Shown here: positions 1 to 12,009 of the stretch, in pieces | How positions within the stretch are numbered: position 1 is the stretch's first letter | How the letters are laid out: each line of letters begins with the position of its first letter | NCBI GenBank assembly: GCA_019454045.1 | Contig: SKCR01018446.1 | Coordinates: 124,001-188,000, forward strand | DNA from: Zanthoxylum bungeanum | Lineage: Eukaryota > Streptophyta > Magnoliopsida > Sapindales > Rutaceae | DNA length: 64,000 bases | Direction: 5' to 3' | Made by a program: the position numbers and the translations under genes | The notes under the pieces: generated by a model | What the model was told of the DNA's origin: nothing | Databases searched by the model: none | What the model saw: the letters and a program-made list of their open reading frames with translations, nothing else

Positions 1-655
1 GCCCAAAGTGTGTTGAGCAAGCCCACTTGAATTTTGAATTTAAAGTGGGGCCCACTTCACTTACATCATTAGTCAACTTTGGTGATAAAAGTGAATGATG
101 GGTTTTGGTGGAAACTTGTAAAACACTGTTTGCCTTTTGAAAAAGAAAAATACAATTAATGAATTTTGAAAAAAAAATCATTATTGTCTCTCTCTCCTTG
201 GCCGAATGGCCTCTGCTTTCTTTTCTCCTTTTGGCCGAGAGGCCATTTTCCTTTGATACACTTTTTGGTCGAGAGGCCATTAGCCTCTGATTCATTTATT
301 GGAAGAAAGTAACACTTTGCTATTCATTGAGAAATTAAAGGCAATTGGCCTCTGCATTTCCAAATATGCCGATAAAGACAATTGGTTTTTCTTTTGAAGA
401 TTGGCCAATTGCTTCCCTCTCTCTTGGGCAAAATTTGCTTCTCTTTGGGAGATAAAATTTGTTCCATTTGTTCTTGCTAGCACATAAGGGAGTCAAATGA
501 AGGTGATAAGGATACTCACCCATGAGCTTGGAAGTTTCAACATCCATAAAAGTTTTGAACTCAACCGATCAATGTAAGTCCTCCGTAACTTATTTTTGAT
601 TAATTCACATAATAATCACGCTTAGTGATCCCTTGGCATGTCTAGGACACTAACA
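1..655 (+). repeat. Copia A 5' LTR (3' part only, cut by window edge)
   Basis: This is the last third of a long LTR. It aligns almost base for base with 8188-8839, the end of the same element's 3' LTR. Both carry the gtgctagcac/aaggtgata block typical of this copia family and end in cactaaca. The LTR end is fixed by the primer-binding site that follows. The start of the LTR lies before the window. Confidence 0.9.
574..579 (+). promoter_or_regulatory. Candidate splice donor in copia A 5' LTR
   Basis: GTAAGT follows the conserved CCGATCAAT near the LTR end. The same spot is GTAAGT in C and E and GTGAGT in D. It would pair with the acceptor ending at 3263. The functional reading is inference. 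Confidence 0.45.
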
Positions 656-657
656 AA

Positions 658-669
658 TGGTATCAGAGG
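658..669 (+). other. Primer-binding site of copia A (tRNA-Met type)
   Basis: TGGTATCAGAGG lies 2 bases after the LTR end. It matches the initiator-tRNA-Met complement used by most plant copia elements (TGGTATCAGAGC) except for the last base. Confidence 0.85.
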
Positions 670-2220
670 CGAGATATAAGCTTGATTTAATTTCTAGGGT
701 TTATGGACTTTAATTTGGGATTTTTGGCAATTGATGATTGGGTTCTGTTTATAAGATGTTCAATTGGATTTGTGCATATTTGATTTTGTGAAAAATTGAT
801 AGGATTAATTTTCCCGAAAATATACCCTTGGCCGAAATTACCCTAGATAGTTCATGGTGGAATTTTGGAAATTTGAAAATTAGATGTGTTAAATAGCATG
901 ATAGCAATATTGAATGTTGGTTTAATTGGATTGAATCAATTGAATGATTTTTGTTGCTATTGCCGTGAACTTTGAAGTATGTTGTAGAATTGATTTTGCT
1001 TTAATTTGTGTTGGACATGAATTGGAAATGTTGAACATGATTAAATTGGATTAATTAATGTTTTGGAAGCCTTAGATTAATTAATTAATTATGTTAATTA
1101 CACTTGAATTGAATTAATATGTAATTTGGAATAATGTATTAATTTAATTGTTGTAATAGGGCTTAATGGGCTTGGTTGGGCCAAGTTTGGTTTAGGATAA
1201 TTGGTTGGATCCAATAGGGCCTAAAACCATTTCCATAAAGTCCAAAATATGACAATTAAGCCTTTAATAATTTAATTGGGCCTAATGGGCCAAAATTGAT
1301 TCTATGGCATAGGGTGATTCCTAAATGGGCCTTGGCATATCTGGTTTGATCCATAATGGCCAAAGCCCACGCCTAAAGAATTAATTAAAAGCCCATTGGA
1401 CTTTAATTGAACAGTATTGGATACTAATTGGGCCTTTGAGACTCGATAAGATTAGATTTAGAATCTAAGTCTAAAAGGCACATAAAAGGTGAAATTATTT
1501 AATTTGGAATTAAATATGAATTAGTATTGTATATAATTTAAAATTGGATTTAAAATTGTAGTTCGATATAATTCAAGATACGCACTTTGAGTATTTATTC
1601 TTAAACGAGTTTGACTCGCGCAAATCAAATCGTTGTTTGAACATTGGATAGTCATTAATTAAAGATTAATTAATTGGATTAGATTGATTGACAACATGCT
1701 TTGTGTGAATACTTGGATGTATTGTATGAATAATGTATATCAGATGGATATTAGAATAGTGAGGGCAATTTTGGAAACTGTTGTAATAAATTTAGAATTT
1801 ATTAAATTGGACCTGCGTGTCCAGCCTATTATCTCCTTATCTCATTGTATTTCTCTTTTCACCAATTCTCCTCAAAGTAAATGAGGTTTCTTTAGAAGTA
1901 TTATGTAATTGGGTAGAAATATGAATAGTGCTAGCAGGAGAGACGAAATGGAGAGATTTGTTCTAGGAATAATTTGTTGTATATCAATCCGAATATTATT
2001 ATTATTTTATTCGCACCTTATTATGCTTTTAGAATGCATGCTTAAGGGTGTATGATGAGACCTAATTAAAGATAATAAATTGGTTGCCAAATCGCGACAA
2101 AAATCCTCATTTTATATTAAGCGTTTTTCCTTCCATTGAGTGATTCTCTCTCAAGATCCAAGATTGGCATTGGTTTGTTGGCCAAAGTCAAGACCTTTGT
2201 CCATTGCAGATGTGTTTGAA

Positions 2221-2496
2221 TCATGAAAGCTTTATTCCATATCGTATGTCTTGGGCAAGTTTTGATTTGTTGGCCAAAGTCAAGGTCACTTCTTGTTCAT
2301 CGACCTCGATACGAAGCTTTCCCACTGTCAATGGGTCGCGCTTAACTAGAATCATTAAGCTTATTGAGCCAAAGCCAAGGCTTAGTTGATTTAGAGGAAA
2401 AAGGTTAGGAAATATATTAGATATTTGGCATATATTGGATATATGTTTCGGACTTGGAGGTCCACCCACTGGATCTAGGAATTGGATGGGATCCAA
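2221..2496 (-). CDS. Conserved antisense reading frame in copia leader, copy 1
   Basis: A 91-codon open frame runs opposite to copia A. Its core, from NQLSLGFGS through KRDPLT to LTLANKSKLAQDIRYG, recurs in the second duplication unit (2806-3006), in C (16232-16480), in D (46770-46945, no stop) and in E (59983-60243). I recognise no family, signal peptide or membrane segment. It lies inside the candidate leader intron. Conservation of the frame could reflect coding or simply the conservation of overlapping nucleotide repeats; the repeated LTLAN segment is the complement of the ttggccaaagtcaag box. Expression is unproven. Confidence 0.3.
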   Translation of the reverse strand: MDPIQFLDPVGGPPSPKHISNICQISNIFPNLFPLNQLSLGFGSISLMILVKRDPLTVGKLRIEVDEQEVTLTLANKSKLAQDIRYGIKLS

Positions 2497-2805
2497 TTGA
2501 TCTTAGAGATCTACCTAGTTAAGTTTCATACAACTGTTGGCCAAAGTCAAGGTTGTGTGTTATTTAATGAGATCCTAGCTCACTAGAAAATTAGGTTTCC
2601 CGAGTACTCCACAGAGGGTTAGAGGCTCGCCGAAAAATAGTGGGAGGCAAGTATTAAATACTTGCCAATACGCGCTCATTGGTTTGTTGGCCAAAGTCAA
2701 GACCTTTGTCCATTGCGGATGTGTTTGAATCATGAAAGCTTTATTCCATATCGTACGTCTTGGGCAAGTTTTGAGTTGTTGGCCAAAGTCAAGGTCACTT
2801 CTTGT

Positions 2806-3006
2806 TCATCGACCTCGATTACGAAGCTTTCCCACTGTCAATGGGTCGCGCTTAACTAGAATCATTAAGCTTATTGAGCCAAAGCCAAGGCTTAGTTGAT
2901 TTAGAGGAAAAAGGTTAGGAAATATATTAGATATTTGGCATATATTGGATATATGTTTCGGACTTGGAGGTCCACCCACTGGATCTAGGAATTGGATGGG
3001 ATCCAA
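2806..3006 (-). CDS. Conserved antisense reading frame in copia leader, copy 2 (shortened)
   Basis: This is the second copy of the antisense frame, produced by the 510-bp tandem duplication. The carboxy-terminal half diverges in frame: one extra base near 2820 puts the segment that reads IEVDEQEV in copy 1 out of frame, so this copy opens only after it. It begins with the same MDPIQFLDPVGGPPSPK start as copy 1. The function is unknown and coding status doubtful. Confidence 0.2.
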   Translation of the reverse strand: MDPIQFLDPVGGPPSPKHISNICQISNIFPNLFPLNQLSLGFGSISLMILVKRDPLTVGKLRNRGR

Positions 3007-3251
3007 TTGATCTTAGAGATCTACCTAGTTAAGTTTCATACAACTTGTTGGCCAAAGTCAAGGTTGTGTGTTATTTAACGAGATCCTAGCTCACTAGGAA
3101 ATTAGGTTTCCCGAGTACTCCACAGAGGGTTAGAGGCTCGCCGAAAAATAGTGGGAGGCAAGTATTAAATACTTGCCAATACGCGCTCATTTCATTTTTC
3201 ATCATTAATTATTAACAAATATATTAGTTGGACTAATATTCAATTGTTGTA

Positions 3252-3263
3252 TTAATTAAACAG
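3252..3263 (+). promoter_or_regulatory. Candidate splice acceptor of copia A leader
   Basis: The sequence ends in AAACAG before TTGGACTG. A GGACTAATAT branch-point-like motif lies about 30 bases upstream (near 3230). C, D and E keep the same motif, spacing and CAG. Confidence 0.4.
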
Positions 3264-3438
3264 TTGGACTGTATTCAAACTACTTCATTTATGATTGGTT
3301 ATATAATTGGATTATAGTAATCAATACATTTGAATGTAACCAATCAATTGTAGTTGATTATATAGTTAGACTATAGTAATCATTATATTTAATTGTACCT
3401 GAAATCGTTGATTGGATAGTTGGACTATAACAATCAAG
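3264..3438 (+). repeat. Imperfect hairpin repeats just before the copia A gag ATG
   Basis: Three or so degenerate units of about 60-70 bp share the core atagttggactatagtaatca. Each core is near-palindromic, with gattatatagt facing actatagtaatc around tgg. E has an expanded version (60545-60775), while C and D have only about one unit. Confidence 0.6.
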
Positions 3439-6400
3439 ATGACTGAAAGATTAGCGTCAAAGGACATAATCCTGGGGAAAATATCCTTAACGACTTTAAT
3501 TTTCAGATTGGGAATAGAACCTGACTATAGTCCTGGGAGTTGAGAAGTTATTCTATTTGATAGAGAAACCTTTCGGTCCTGAGCCCGGAGTTGAGCGAAT
3601 AGTAGAGCATGAGCTTAGGAAGACTCATTGTGATGATAACTTTAGTGCTCAATCCGTTATGCACAGCCAGAGCTTCTTAAAAGGACATATCCCAAGTTGT
3701 CTGCCTAAACTGTGGCAAACGGAGTCACTAGAAGTGTGACTGCCGTATGGACAAGGCAGACATGAAGGAAGTGAAGGCGGGACAAGGTTCCGACTTCAAG
3801 AATGTTTGTTATAAACATGTTCACTACTGGTTTTAAAATTGGATTTTTTATACTAGATGTGGTACATGAATATATGTACTGATGTGCGGGATCTGCTGAT
3901 AAGCAGGAGACTGGCTTCAGATAAGATCGACCTATGAGTCGGAAACTGGACATGATTCGTTGTTTTGGCCATAGAAACCTAAGTTTTGGAACTACCATTT
4001 GGGCATGTACTTAAATTAGGAGACTGTTATAATGTATCTAGTTTAACTAGGAACATTATCTCTGTATCTAGTTTTACCCGTTGTGGGTATACCTTTATAT
4101 TCTAGAACACTAAGTGTTTTGTTTATAAAGATGATATTGAGATAAACACATTAGATATGAATAACAGTATTTATATTTAGAATATAAATGAATCTCAAAC
4201 ATATAATATGACTAACAAAAGATCAAACTGAGTAAATCTGTTGAGACTTAAAAGTGGCATTGTTGTGTGGGACACATTAACAAGACTCGTATATCCACAC
4301 TTTCGAAGAGTGGATACTTGGACGAATTTGATTCTAATTCAAATGATGCCTACGAATTTAGTTTATTAGGCAAAGTGCCTAAAACACCTTTTACATGGTA
4401 AAAGTGCAAGTGCCACCGATCTGTTAGCCCTCGTTCATAGTGACGTAAGTGGGCCCATGTCTAGTTAGGCTAGAGGTGGATATGAATACTTCGTAACCTT
4501 TACTGATGTGGCATCATGTTATGGTTATGTGTATCTTATGAAACACAAGACATAAACTTTTGAGTAATTCAAAGAGTTTCGACACGAAATATAGAAAAAC
4601 AGACGGGCAAAAGTATTAAGACATTACGGTTGGACCGTAGTAGAAAATACTTGAGCAATAGGTTTCTCGATTACTTGAAAGAGTATGGTATCTTTCATAG
4701 ATGACTCCTCCCGGGACACCTCATTTGACGGTGTGACCAAACAGAGAAACCAAACTTTGTTAGACATGGTAAGGCTAATGATGAGTCGCTCTGAGCTACC
4801 AATTTCCTTCACGGGATACGCATTGAACAGTGCAATACTTATTTTGAATAAGGTTCCATGAAAATCTGTTAGACAGACTTCATATTAGATATGAACATGA
4901 AAGAAACTGGGTTTCTCATTCCTGAAGATTTGGGAATGCTGGGCATACGCTAAATGTTTGGATGGTACCAAACTAGAACCCAAATCAGATAAGTGCCTAT
5001 TTGTAGGTTGTCATAAGGAAACCAAAGTATAGTACTTATACAACTCACTAGAGAATAATGAAATTGTTGCTCTCCATGCGATTTTCTGAAGAGGAATTCC
5101 TATATGCAGTGGTTAGTGGGAGGAAAGTAAGACTTGATGAAAAATCGGAGTAATACTGTTCCAGACACCGAGTCCTTACGGAACACCAATAGTTCATCAA
5201 TAATGAAACTGTACCAATAATCTTGGAACACACAAGAACCGCGTAGGTCGGAGAGAGTCAGAAAATAACCTGGGAGGTATGGGTTTCTGATCTCACCTCA
5301 TGTAGATGTCAATCTTATTGAGGAAGATAAATCGGCTACATATGAGGAAGTAATACAAGGTATCGACTCCTTTTATGGCAAAGTGCCATGAAGTCCAAAA
5401 TGGATTCCATGTTTACCAACTAAGTTTGGACACTGGTTGATGTACCAGAAGTCATTGTGCCTACTGGTACTATATAAGTCTTCAAGGAAAACATACATGG
5501 ATGACAACTAACAAATGTACACAACTAGGCTTATACATAAAGGGTATCGTCAAAGACATAGTGTCGATTGCGATGAAACTTTTTCACATGTTGCCATGAT
5601 TAAATCCATTCGGATAATGCTTACTATAACTGTATATTTCGTTTATGAAATATGATAGCTGGAGGTCAAAATCGCTTTCTTTAACGGAAACCTTTTGGAG
5701 GATATTAGTATGCAACATCCTGACGGTTTTGTCGTGCTAAAATATACAAACAAGGTTTGCAAGATAAATCGATCCATTTATGGATTGAAGCGAGCATTGC
5801 ATTCTTAGAACCAGCGTTTTGATGTAATCATAATGGTATATGATTTAATTCAAAATGAAGATGATTCTTGTGTATATAAGAAGGTTAATGGGAGCGCACT
5901 GACAATGAATGTCCTATAAGTTGATGATGTATTACTTCTTAGCAATAACATTCCCATAATCTAATCAATGAAAGCTTGGCTTTCATTAAAATTCTCCATG
6001 GAATACCTGGAGAAGCAGTCTTTATTCTAGGAATAAAGATCTATTGGGATAGATCTAGAAAGCCGATGACACTCTCTCAGTGTTCGTACGTTTTGAAATG
6101 TATGTGACCTGATGTCTCATATGCTTTGAGCATATGTAGACGCAATCAGGCCAATCCAGGTGATGGTCACTGGATTGATGTAAGGAACATCCTTGAGTAT
6201 CTTGGATGAACCAAAGATGCTTTCTTAATCTATGGAGAAAGAGAACTTGAAGTGACTGGGTTCACAGTTGTAAGTTTTCAAGCCGATAAATACGACTTTG
6301 AGTCGCAATAAGGGTACGTATATAGTTTGAATAACGGAACAGTGAGCTGGAAATCTTCCAAGAAAGATACTATTGCTGAATAAACAACAAAAGCAGAACA

Positions 6401-6710
6401 TTGCTGCAGCTGAGGCAGCAAAAGAAGCATTTTTTGGATCTATAAAATTCCTAATTGGATTAGGAGTAGTTCTGTTAGCAGCTGAGCTAGGCTACAACGC
6501 AGGCTAAAGAACCGCTGGCTCATCAATGTTCCAAGTATATACTTCGACTAATTCATCTGATTCATTCGATCATACATCGTGGCGATGTGATGATAGAATA
6601 AATCGCATAAGATGATAACCTTGCAAATCCGGTGAAGAAAGCTATTTCTCAGCAGAATTTTGAGCAACTCGTACATAGTTCAGGTGTTAGACACTTGAGT
6701 GATTGGCTAT
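3439..6710 (+). pseudogene. Copia A gag-pol, heavily decayed
   Basis: The polyprotein once encoded gag, protease, integrase, reverse transcriptase and RNase H. The ATG at 3439 matches the gag start of C and D. Gag has an internal deletion: the sequence jumps at about 3665 from the part matching AQSVM to just before the zinc knuckle. Integrase is recognisable from about 4240 to 4990 (for example a GGYEYFVTFTD-like stretch). RT follows at about 5290-6060 with the catalytic region reading VDD after an in-frame stop near 5918. RNase H runs to about 6600. Stops and frameshifts occur in every domain, and one is TGG to TAG near 5806. No function remains. Order and direction match a + strand copia element of Angela-like type (inference). 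Confidence 0.85.
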
Positions 6711-6713
6711 ATT

Positions 6714-6726
6714 CCAAGTGGGAGAT
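6714..6726 (+). other. Polypurine tract of copia A
   Basis: CCAAGTGGGAGAT directly precedes TGTTGG, the first bases of the 3' LTR. Copias B, D and, reverse-complemented, C have the same motif. It primes plus-strand synthesis. Confidence 0.85.
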
Positions 6727-8839
6727 TGTTGGATAATTATGACCCATAGCATCACTATTTGTATAGAACATGGTGTTGTTGTACAAATTAACTATGTGAC
6801 AAAGAAATTGCTCTTTTATCATTTGTAATTGGATTACCTGGATATATAAAGGATAAAAGTCCTTATGATAAAAGATATGAGACAATATTAATCCACAAAG
6901 TTTTAATCATCAAATATCCATAGTCGTAGTATTATCGAGACTGGACATCGATAATGCGGAATAGGCTAGTATTACACTTGTGCGTGTTATGGAAGCGTAA
7001 CAATATAATTCTCATATATTTGGGTATTGGATAATCATGCAAGTGTAATAAGAGGTTCTGTTTACCGATGGTACGGAAACAGGTTTGCTTTGGATAAACC
7101 CCTCAGAATCCCATTGGTAGTAAGACTATGTGTCTATGTGAATCCGAATCAGTACACTTTGGTTTTGGTCGTCCGGGGCTTTAACAGGTTCTGTGTACGC
7201 CTCTTCTGGGTATACTGAGAATCGTAGTGTATTGGGTGTGATGTCAAGATGGAAGTATCACTTCAGTCATATAGAGATGATGATCACGCATGGATACATA
7301 ACTGGTACTCTAAGTGCTATAGCCATCGGGGAATTATAACTAGGTCATGACGTTTCGATCATAAAGAGACTAGTTGCTATTGATCCGATATATGATTCCT
7401 ACGGGGCAGACACAACTCCAACCCCATGCCTAGCATGTGACATCCGATACTGGATCGTAATACGCAATACTACGTATACTATGCCTGACAAAGATCATGT
7501 ATTCCGTAGTAGAATATTTCTGGAGAATTGGGTAGGCACGGTGCTTTGCTAGAAGCCAACCATGTCTTGTAAATCAGTAGGAATGTGGTACCGGGTACGC
7601 ATGTATTCGGACAGTCCGATGACCGTATTTACTGTTAAAATATCCAAGGATCTCTTGGGTCTCATCCCAAAGATTCACCGATGATATTTGACTCGAACAA
7701 TATTAATCTGGGATTAATTAAGAGATAGAAAATTAATCTGGGATTAATTACGGCAAGAATTAATCTGGGATTAATTACGGCAAGAATTAATCTGGGATTA
7801 ATTAGGACAAGAATTAATCTATGATTAATTATCAGAGAAACAATTAATCTGGGATTAATTGCGTTGAGAATTTATCTGGGATTAAATTCGTCGAGAGGAG
7901 AGAACGCAATTAATTTGGAATTAATCGGCAAAGTAAATTTAATGGTGAAATTGGATTTTACTATTTAATTTATTTAATTGGGCTAAAATAATATATTAGA
8001 TATATTAATTGAAATTAGATTTCAATGCGGAATTAAAATTGGATTTTAATTCGTGCGAACGAATTGATTTGGAATTAATTCGCGAGCGACTTCCGTAATA
8101 ATTTTACTAGGTATTATTATTTAATTAAATTAGATTTAATTACTTCGCGACGGAAAATTCGTTTAATCGGATTAAACGAATCCGAGCCCAAAGTGTGTTG
8201 AGCAAGCCTACTTGAATTTTGAATTTAAAGTGGAGCCCACTTCACTTACATCATTAGTCACCTTTGGTGATAGAAGTGAATGAAGGGTTTTGGTGGAAAC
8301 TTGTAAAACACTCTTTGCCTTTTGAAAAAGAAAAATACAATTAATGAATTTTGAAAAAAAATCATTATTGTCTCTCTCTACTTGGCCGAATGGCCTCTGC
8401 TTTCTTTTCTCCTTTTGGTCGAGAGGCCATTTGCCTTTGATACACTTTTTGGCCGAGAGGCCATTAGCCTCTGATTCATTTATTGGAAGAAAGTAACACT
8501 TTGCTATTCTTTGAGAAATTAAAGGCAATTGGCCTCTGCATTTCAAAATATGCCGATAAAGACATTTGGCTTTTCTTTTGAAGATTGTCCAATTACTTTC
8601 CTCTCTTTTGGGAAAAATTTTCTTCTCATTGGGAGATAAAATTTGTTCCATTTATTCTTGCTAGAACATAAGGGAGTCAAATGAAGGTGATAGGGATACT
8701 CACACATGATCTTAGAAACTTCAACATCCATAAATATTTTGATCTCAACCGATCAATATAAGTCCTTCGCAACTTATTTTTGATTAATTCACACAATAAT
8801 CATGCTTAGTGATCCCGTGGCATGTCTAGGACACTAATA
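6727..8839 (+). repeat. Copia A 3' LTR (2113 bp)
   Basis: It starts TGTTGGATAATTATGACCC after the polypurine tract and ends cactaata, a decayed form of the 5' LTR end cactaaca. A TATATAAAGG promoter-like box lies at about 6843, roughly 115 bp in, where the other LTRs of the family also have a TATA-like box. Its last 650 bp match the 5' LTR at 1-655. The candidate splice donor is lost here (GT to AT near 8758). Sequence of copia B follows directly. Confidence 0.92.
7702..7890 (+). repeat. Palindromic minisatellite in copia A 3' LTR
   Basis: About seven units carry attaatctgggattaatt, or a variant, separated by 8-12 bp spacers such as acggcaaga. Each unit is an inverted repeat (aattaat facing attaatt). 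Other LTRs of the family have one unit (C) or three (B, D, E). Confidence 0.85.
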
Positions 8840-9945
8840 TATACTTGGACAGATTTGATCCTAATTCAAATGACGTCTACGAATCTAGTTTATTAGGAAA
8901 AGTGGTTAAAACGCCTTTTAACGGTAAATGTGTACGTGCCACCGAGCTGTTAGCCCTCGTTCATGGTGACGTATGTGGGCCCATGTCTAGCTAGGCTAGA
9001 GGTGGTTATGAGTACTTCGTAACCTTTACGGATGTTGCATCGTGTTATGGTTATGTGTATCTTATGAAACACAAATCAGAAACTTTTGATAAATTCAAAG
9101 AGTTTCGACACGAAGTATAAAAATAGACGGGCAAAAGTATTAATACATAGTGGTTGGACCGTAGTAAAAATACTTAAGCAATAAGTTTCTCGATTACTTG
9201 AAAGAGTAGTATTCTTTCACAGTGGACCCCTCCAGTTTACCTCAATTGAGTGGTGTATCCGAATGGAGAAACCGAAATTTGTTGGACATGGTAAGGTTAA
9301 TGATGAGTCGCTTTGAGCTACCAATTTCCTTCTAGGGATACGCATTGAACAGTGCAATACTTATTTTGAATAAGGTTCCGTCAAAGTTTGTTGGACAGAC
9401 TCCATATTAAATATGGACAGGAAAGAAATTGGATTTCCCATTCCTGAACATTTGGGAATGGTGGGCATATGTTTGGATGATACCAAACTACAACCCAAAT
9501 TGGATAAGTGCCTATTTGTAATTGGTTATCCTAAGGAAACTAATTCCACAACTCACAAGAGAACAAAGAAATTTGTTGCTCTCCATGTGGTTTTCCTAAG
9601 AGGAATACCTAAATGCAGTGGTAAGTGGGAGGAAAGTAGAACTCGATGAAAATCAGAGTAATACTGTTCCTGGCACCGATCCCTTAACGGAACATGAACA
9701 GTTCATCATGGATGAATCTGTACCACAATCTTATAATACAAAAGAACCGCGTAGGTCGGAGAGAGTCAGGAAACAACCTAAGAGGTTTGGGTTTCTGATC
9801 TCACCTCATGTAGATGTCAATCTTATTGAGGAAGACGAACGGACTACGTATAATGAAACGATACAAGGTATCGACTTCGGTTTATGGAAAAGTGCCATGA
9901 AGTCCGAAATGGATTCCATGTATACCAACCAAGTTTGGACATTGG
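8840..9945 (+). pseudogene. Copia B pol, first part: integrase and linker to RT start
   Basis: It opens in the middle of the GAG-pre-integrase/zinc region (a YLDRFDPNSNDVYES-like stretch) and runs through the integrase core to the linker. The best preserved piece is 9618-9945, with RRSERVRKQPKRFGF, then the MDSMYTNQVWTL motif that opens the copia RT domain. Several stops and frameshifts break the integrase. The frame ends inside the VWTLV motif because copia C is inserted there. The continuation is at 20034. Confidence 0.8.
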
Positions 9946-12009
9946 TGTTGGTCTCTAACACATTCCAAGATCAATATAAGAAATGAAATAATGTGAATAC
10001 TCAAAGAAGAATAGCGGAATTAAACTTACTTTGATCGGCTTTAGGATGCGTCAAATACAAAAATCCTTGTTGAAGTTTTCGGCCAAGGGTCATTTAAGAA
10101 GTCTCCAAGCTTCCTCTTTGAATGTTGATCTTCAAGCTCCAAGCCTTGATCTTTATTCCTAGCCTTTGGGATGGTTTCCCTATCACCTTGGATGATTCCT
10201 TTAGTGTGCTAGGACTTAGAAAATTTGCAACAAATTTTCTATCTTCTTCTTGCAACTCTCGGCAATTGAGAGCAAAAGAGAGGGATGAGAGTGATTTTCT
10301 TGTTGAAACCGTGAATGAGAGAGTGAGAAGTGAGTGTGTTGACTTGTGTTTTGATTTCAAAAATCAAAATAAATGATATACCAAATATTTTGTATTAATC
10401 ATTCACTTCTTACACAAATTTGGTGTGTTGGACAAGTTATCACCAACCCACCAAAACCCATCAACATAAAGTGACTAGGTGATGTGAGTTGTGATATGAC
10501 TTGGGCCAAATATTTGGTATTAATCATTCACTTCTTACACAAATTTGGTGTGTTGGACAAGTTATCACCAACCCACCAAAACCCATCAACATAAAGTGAC
10601 TAGGTGATGTGAGTTGTGATATGACTTGGGGGCCCCACTTGATTCAAAATCCGAGTGGGTCTGCAACACATCCCGGGGTCGGGTTCGGTAATTTCGAATT
10701 AACGAATTTTCCGTTGCGACGTAATTAAATCAAATTTAATTAAATAATTTTGCCAATCAAAATTATTATTCACGTCGCTCGCGAATTAATTCTAAATTAA
10801 TTCGTTTGCCCAAATTAAAATCCAATTTTAATTCCGCGTCGAAATCTAATTTCGTTTAATAATATATCGAATATATTATTTAATCGATTAATTCCAAATT
10901 AATCGTTCTCTCTCTTCAAATAGTATTTTATCCTAGAAAAAATCTCTCCATATTTAATCTCAGATTAATTATGCTCGAATCATACGTCATCGATGAATAT
11001 TCGGGAAGCAACCCAGAAGATCCCTGGATATGTTGGCAGTAAATCCGGTCGTCGGACTATCCGATCACGTACGTACCTCGTACTATGTTTTTACCGATTT
11101 ACGAGACATGGTTGGCTTCTAGCAAAGCACCATGCCTACCCAATTCTCCGGAAATATTCTTAATGGAATATAATCTATATCAGGCGTAGTATACGTAGTA
11201 TTGCGTATTGCGATCCAGTATCAGATGTCACATGCAAGGCTTGGGGCTGGAATAGTGTCTGCCCCGTACGAAGCAAATATCGGACTACAAATAACTAGTC
11301 TCTTTAATCGGATAATCATGACCATGTCATATTATCCCGATGGTTGCAACCATTTATAGTACCAGTTCTGTATCCCTGCGTGATCATCATCTCAATATGA
11401 CTGAAGTGATACTTCCATCTTGACATCACACCCAATACACTACGATTCTCAATAAACCCAGAAGATGCATACACAGAACCTGTTAAAGTCCTGGACGACC
11501 AAAACCAAAGCGTATTGATTGTCGCAAGTACTAGCGATGCAAGGCTCAGGTTAATACCAAATACACCTACCCTGAAGCGGATTCCCATAGACATATAGTC
11601 ATACTACCAATGGGATTCCACTAGGGTCTATCCAGAGCGAAGCGGTTTCTGTACCATCGGTAAACACAACCTCCTATCACACTTACATAAGTATCCAATA
11701 CATAAATATATGAGAACTATGTTGTTACGCTTCCATAACACGCACAAGTGCAATACTAGTCTATTCCGTATTATCGATATCCAGTCTCGATAATACTACG
11801 ACTAGGGATATTTAATGATTAAACCATTATGGATTGATACTGTCTGATATCTTGTAATCCGGAAATAATCATAAGGACTTTTATCATTTATATATTTAAG
11901 TAATCAAATTAAATGATAAAATGCAATTTCCATTGCTAAATAGTTAATTTGTACAAAAACCACAATGTCTTTTACAAATAGTGACGCTATGGGTCATAAT
12001 TGTCTAACA
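9946..12009 (-). repeat. Copia C 3' LTR (2064 bp)
   Basis: On the minus strand it starts TGTTAGACAATTATGACCC (at 12009) and ends at 9946. It is 124 bp longer than its partner at 18094-20033 because of a direct duplication at 10381-10630. Otherwise the two LTRs look very similar, which suggests a fairly recent insertion. Confidence 0.92.
10381..10630 (-). repeat. 125-bp tandem duplication in one copia C LTR
   Basis: Units 10381-10505 and 10506-10630 both run from ccaaatatttt/ggtattaatc to gatatgacttggg. The partner LTR has a single copy (about 18527-18650). The duplication therefore arose after insertion. Confidence 0.9.

Larger units (their letters stand above)
2167..3190 (+). repeat. 510-bp direct tandem duplication in copia A leader
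   Basis: Two nearly identical units of about 510 bp (2167-2676 and 2677-3190) each run from a ttggtttgttggcc box to the acgcgctcat end. Leaders of C, D and E have one unit. The units differ at only a few positions, for example one missing base near 2322 against 2822, so the duplication is recent compared with the divergence between elements. Confidence 0.85.
656..3438 (+). other. Long untranslated leader of copia A (candidate intron)
   Basis: About 2.8 kb without a sense reading frame separates the primer-binding site from the gag ATG. It is AT-rich, has many short ttgggcc/gggccta motifs around 1160-1450, and contains repeated ttggccaaagtcaag boxes in its last third. The leaders of C (15883-18092), D (45170-47356) and E (58370-60788) are homologous throughout, so it is a family trait and not an insertion. 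Plant copia elements usually have a much shorter leader. This copy is longer than the others because of an internal duplication at 2167-3190. Confidence 0.75.

Noticed and set aside
1..8839. A and B as a tandem sharing the LTR 6727-8839
   Set aside because: The last 500 bp of the B LTR differ from the A LTR, so nesting of A in B is simpler.
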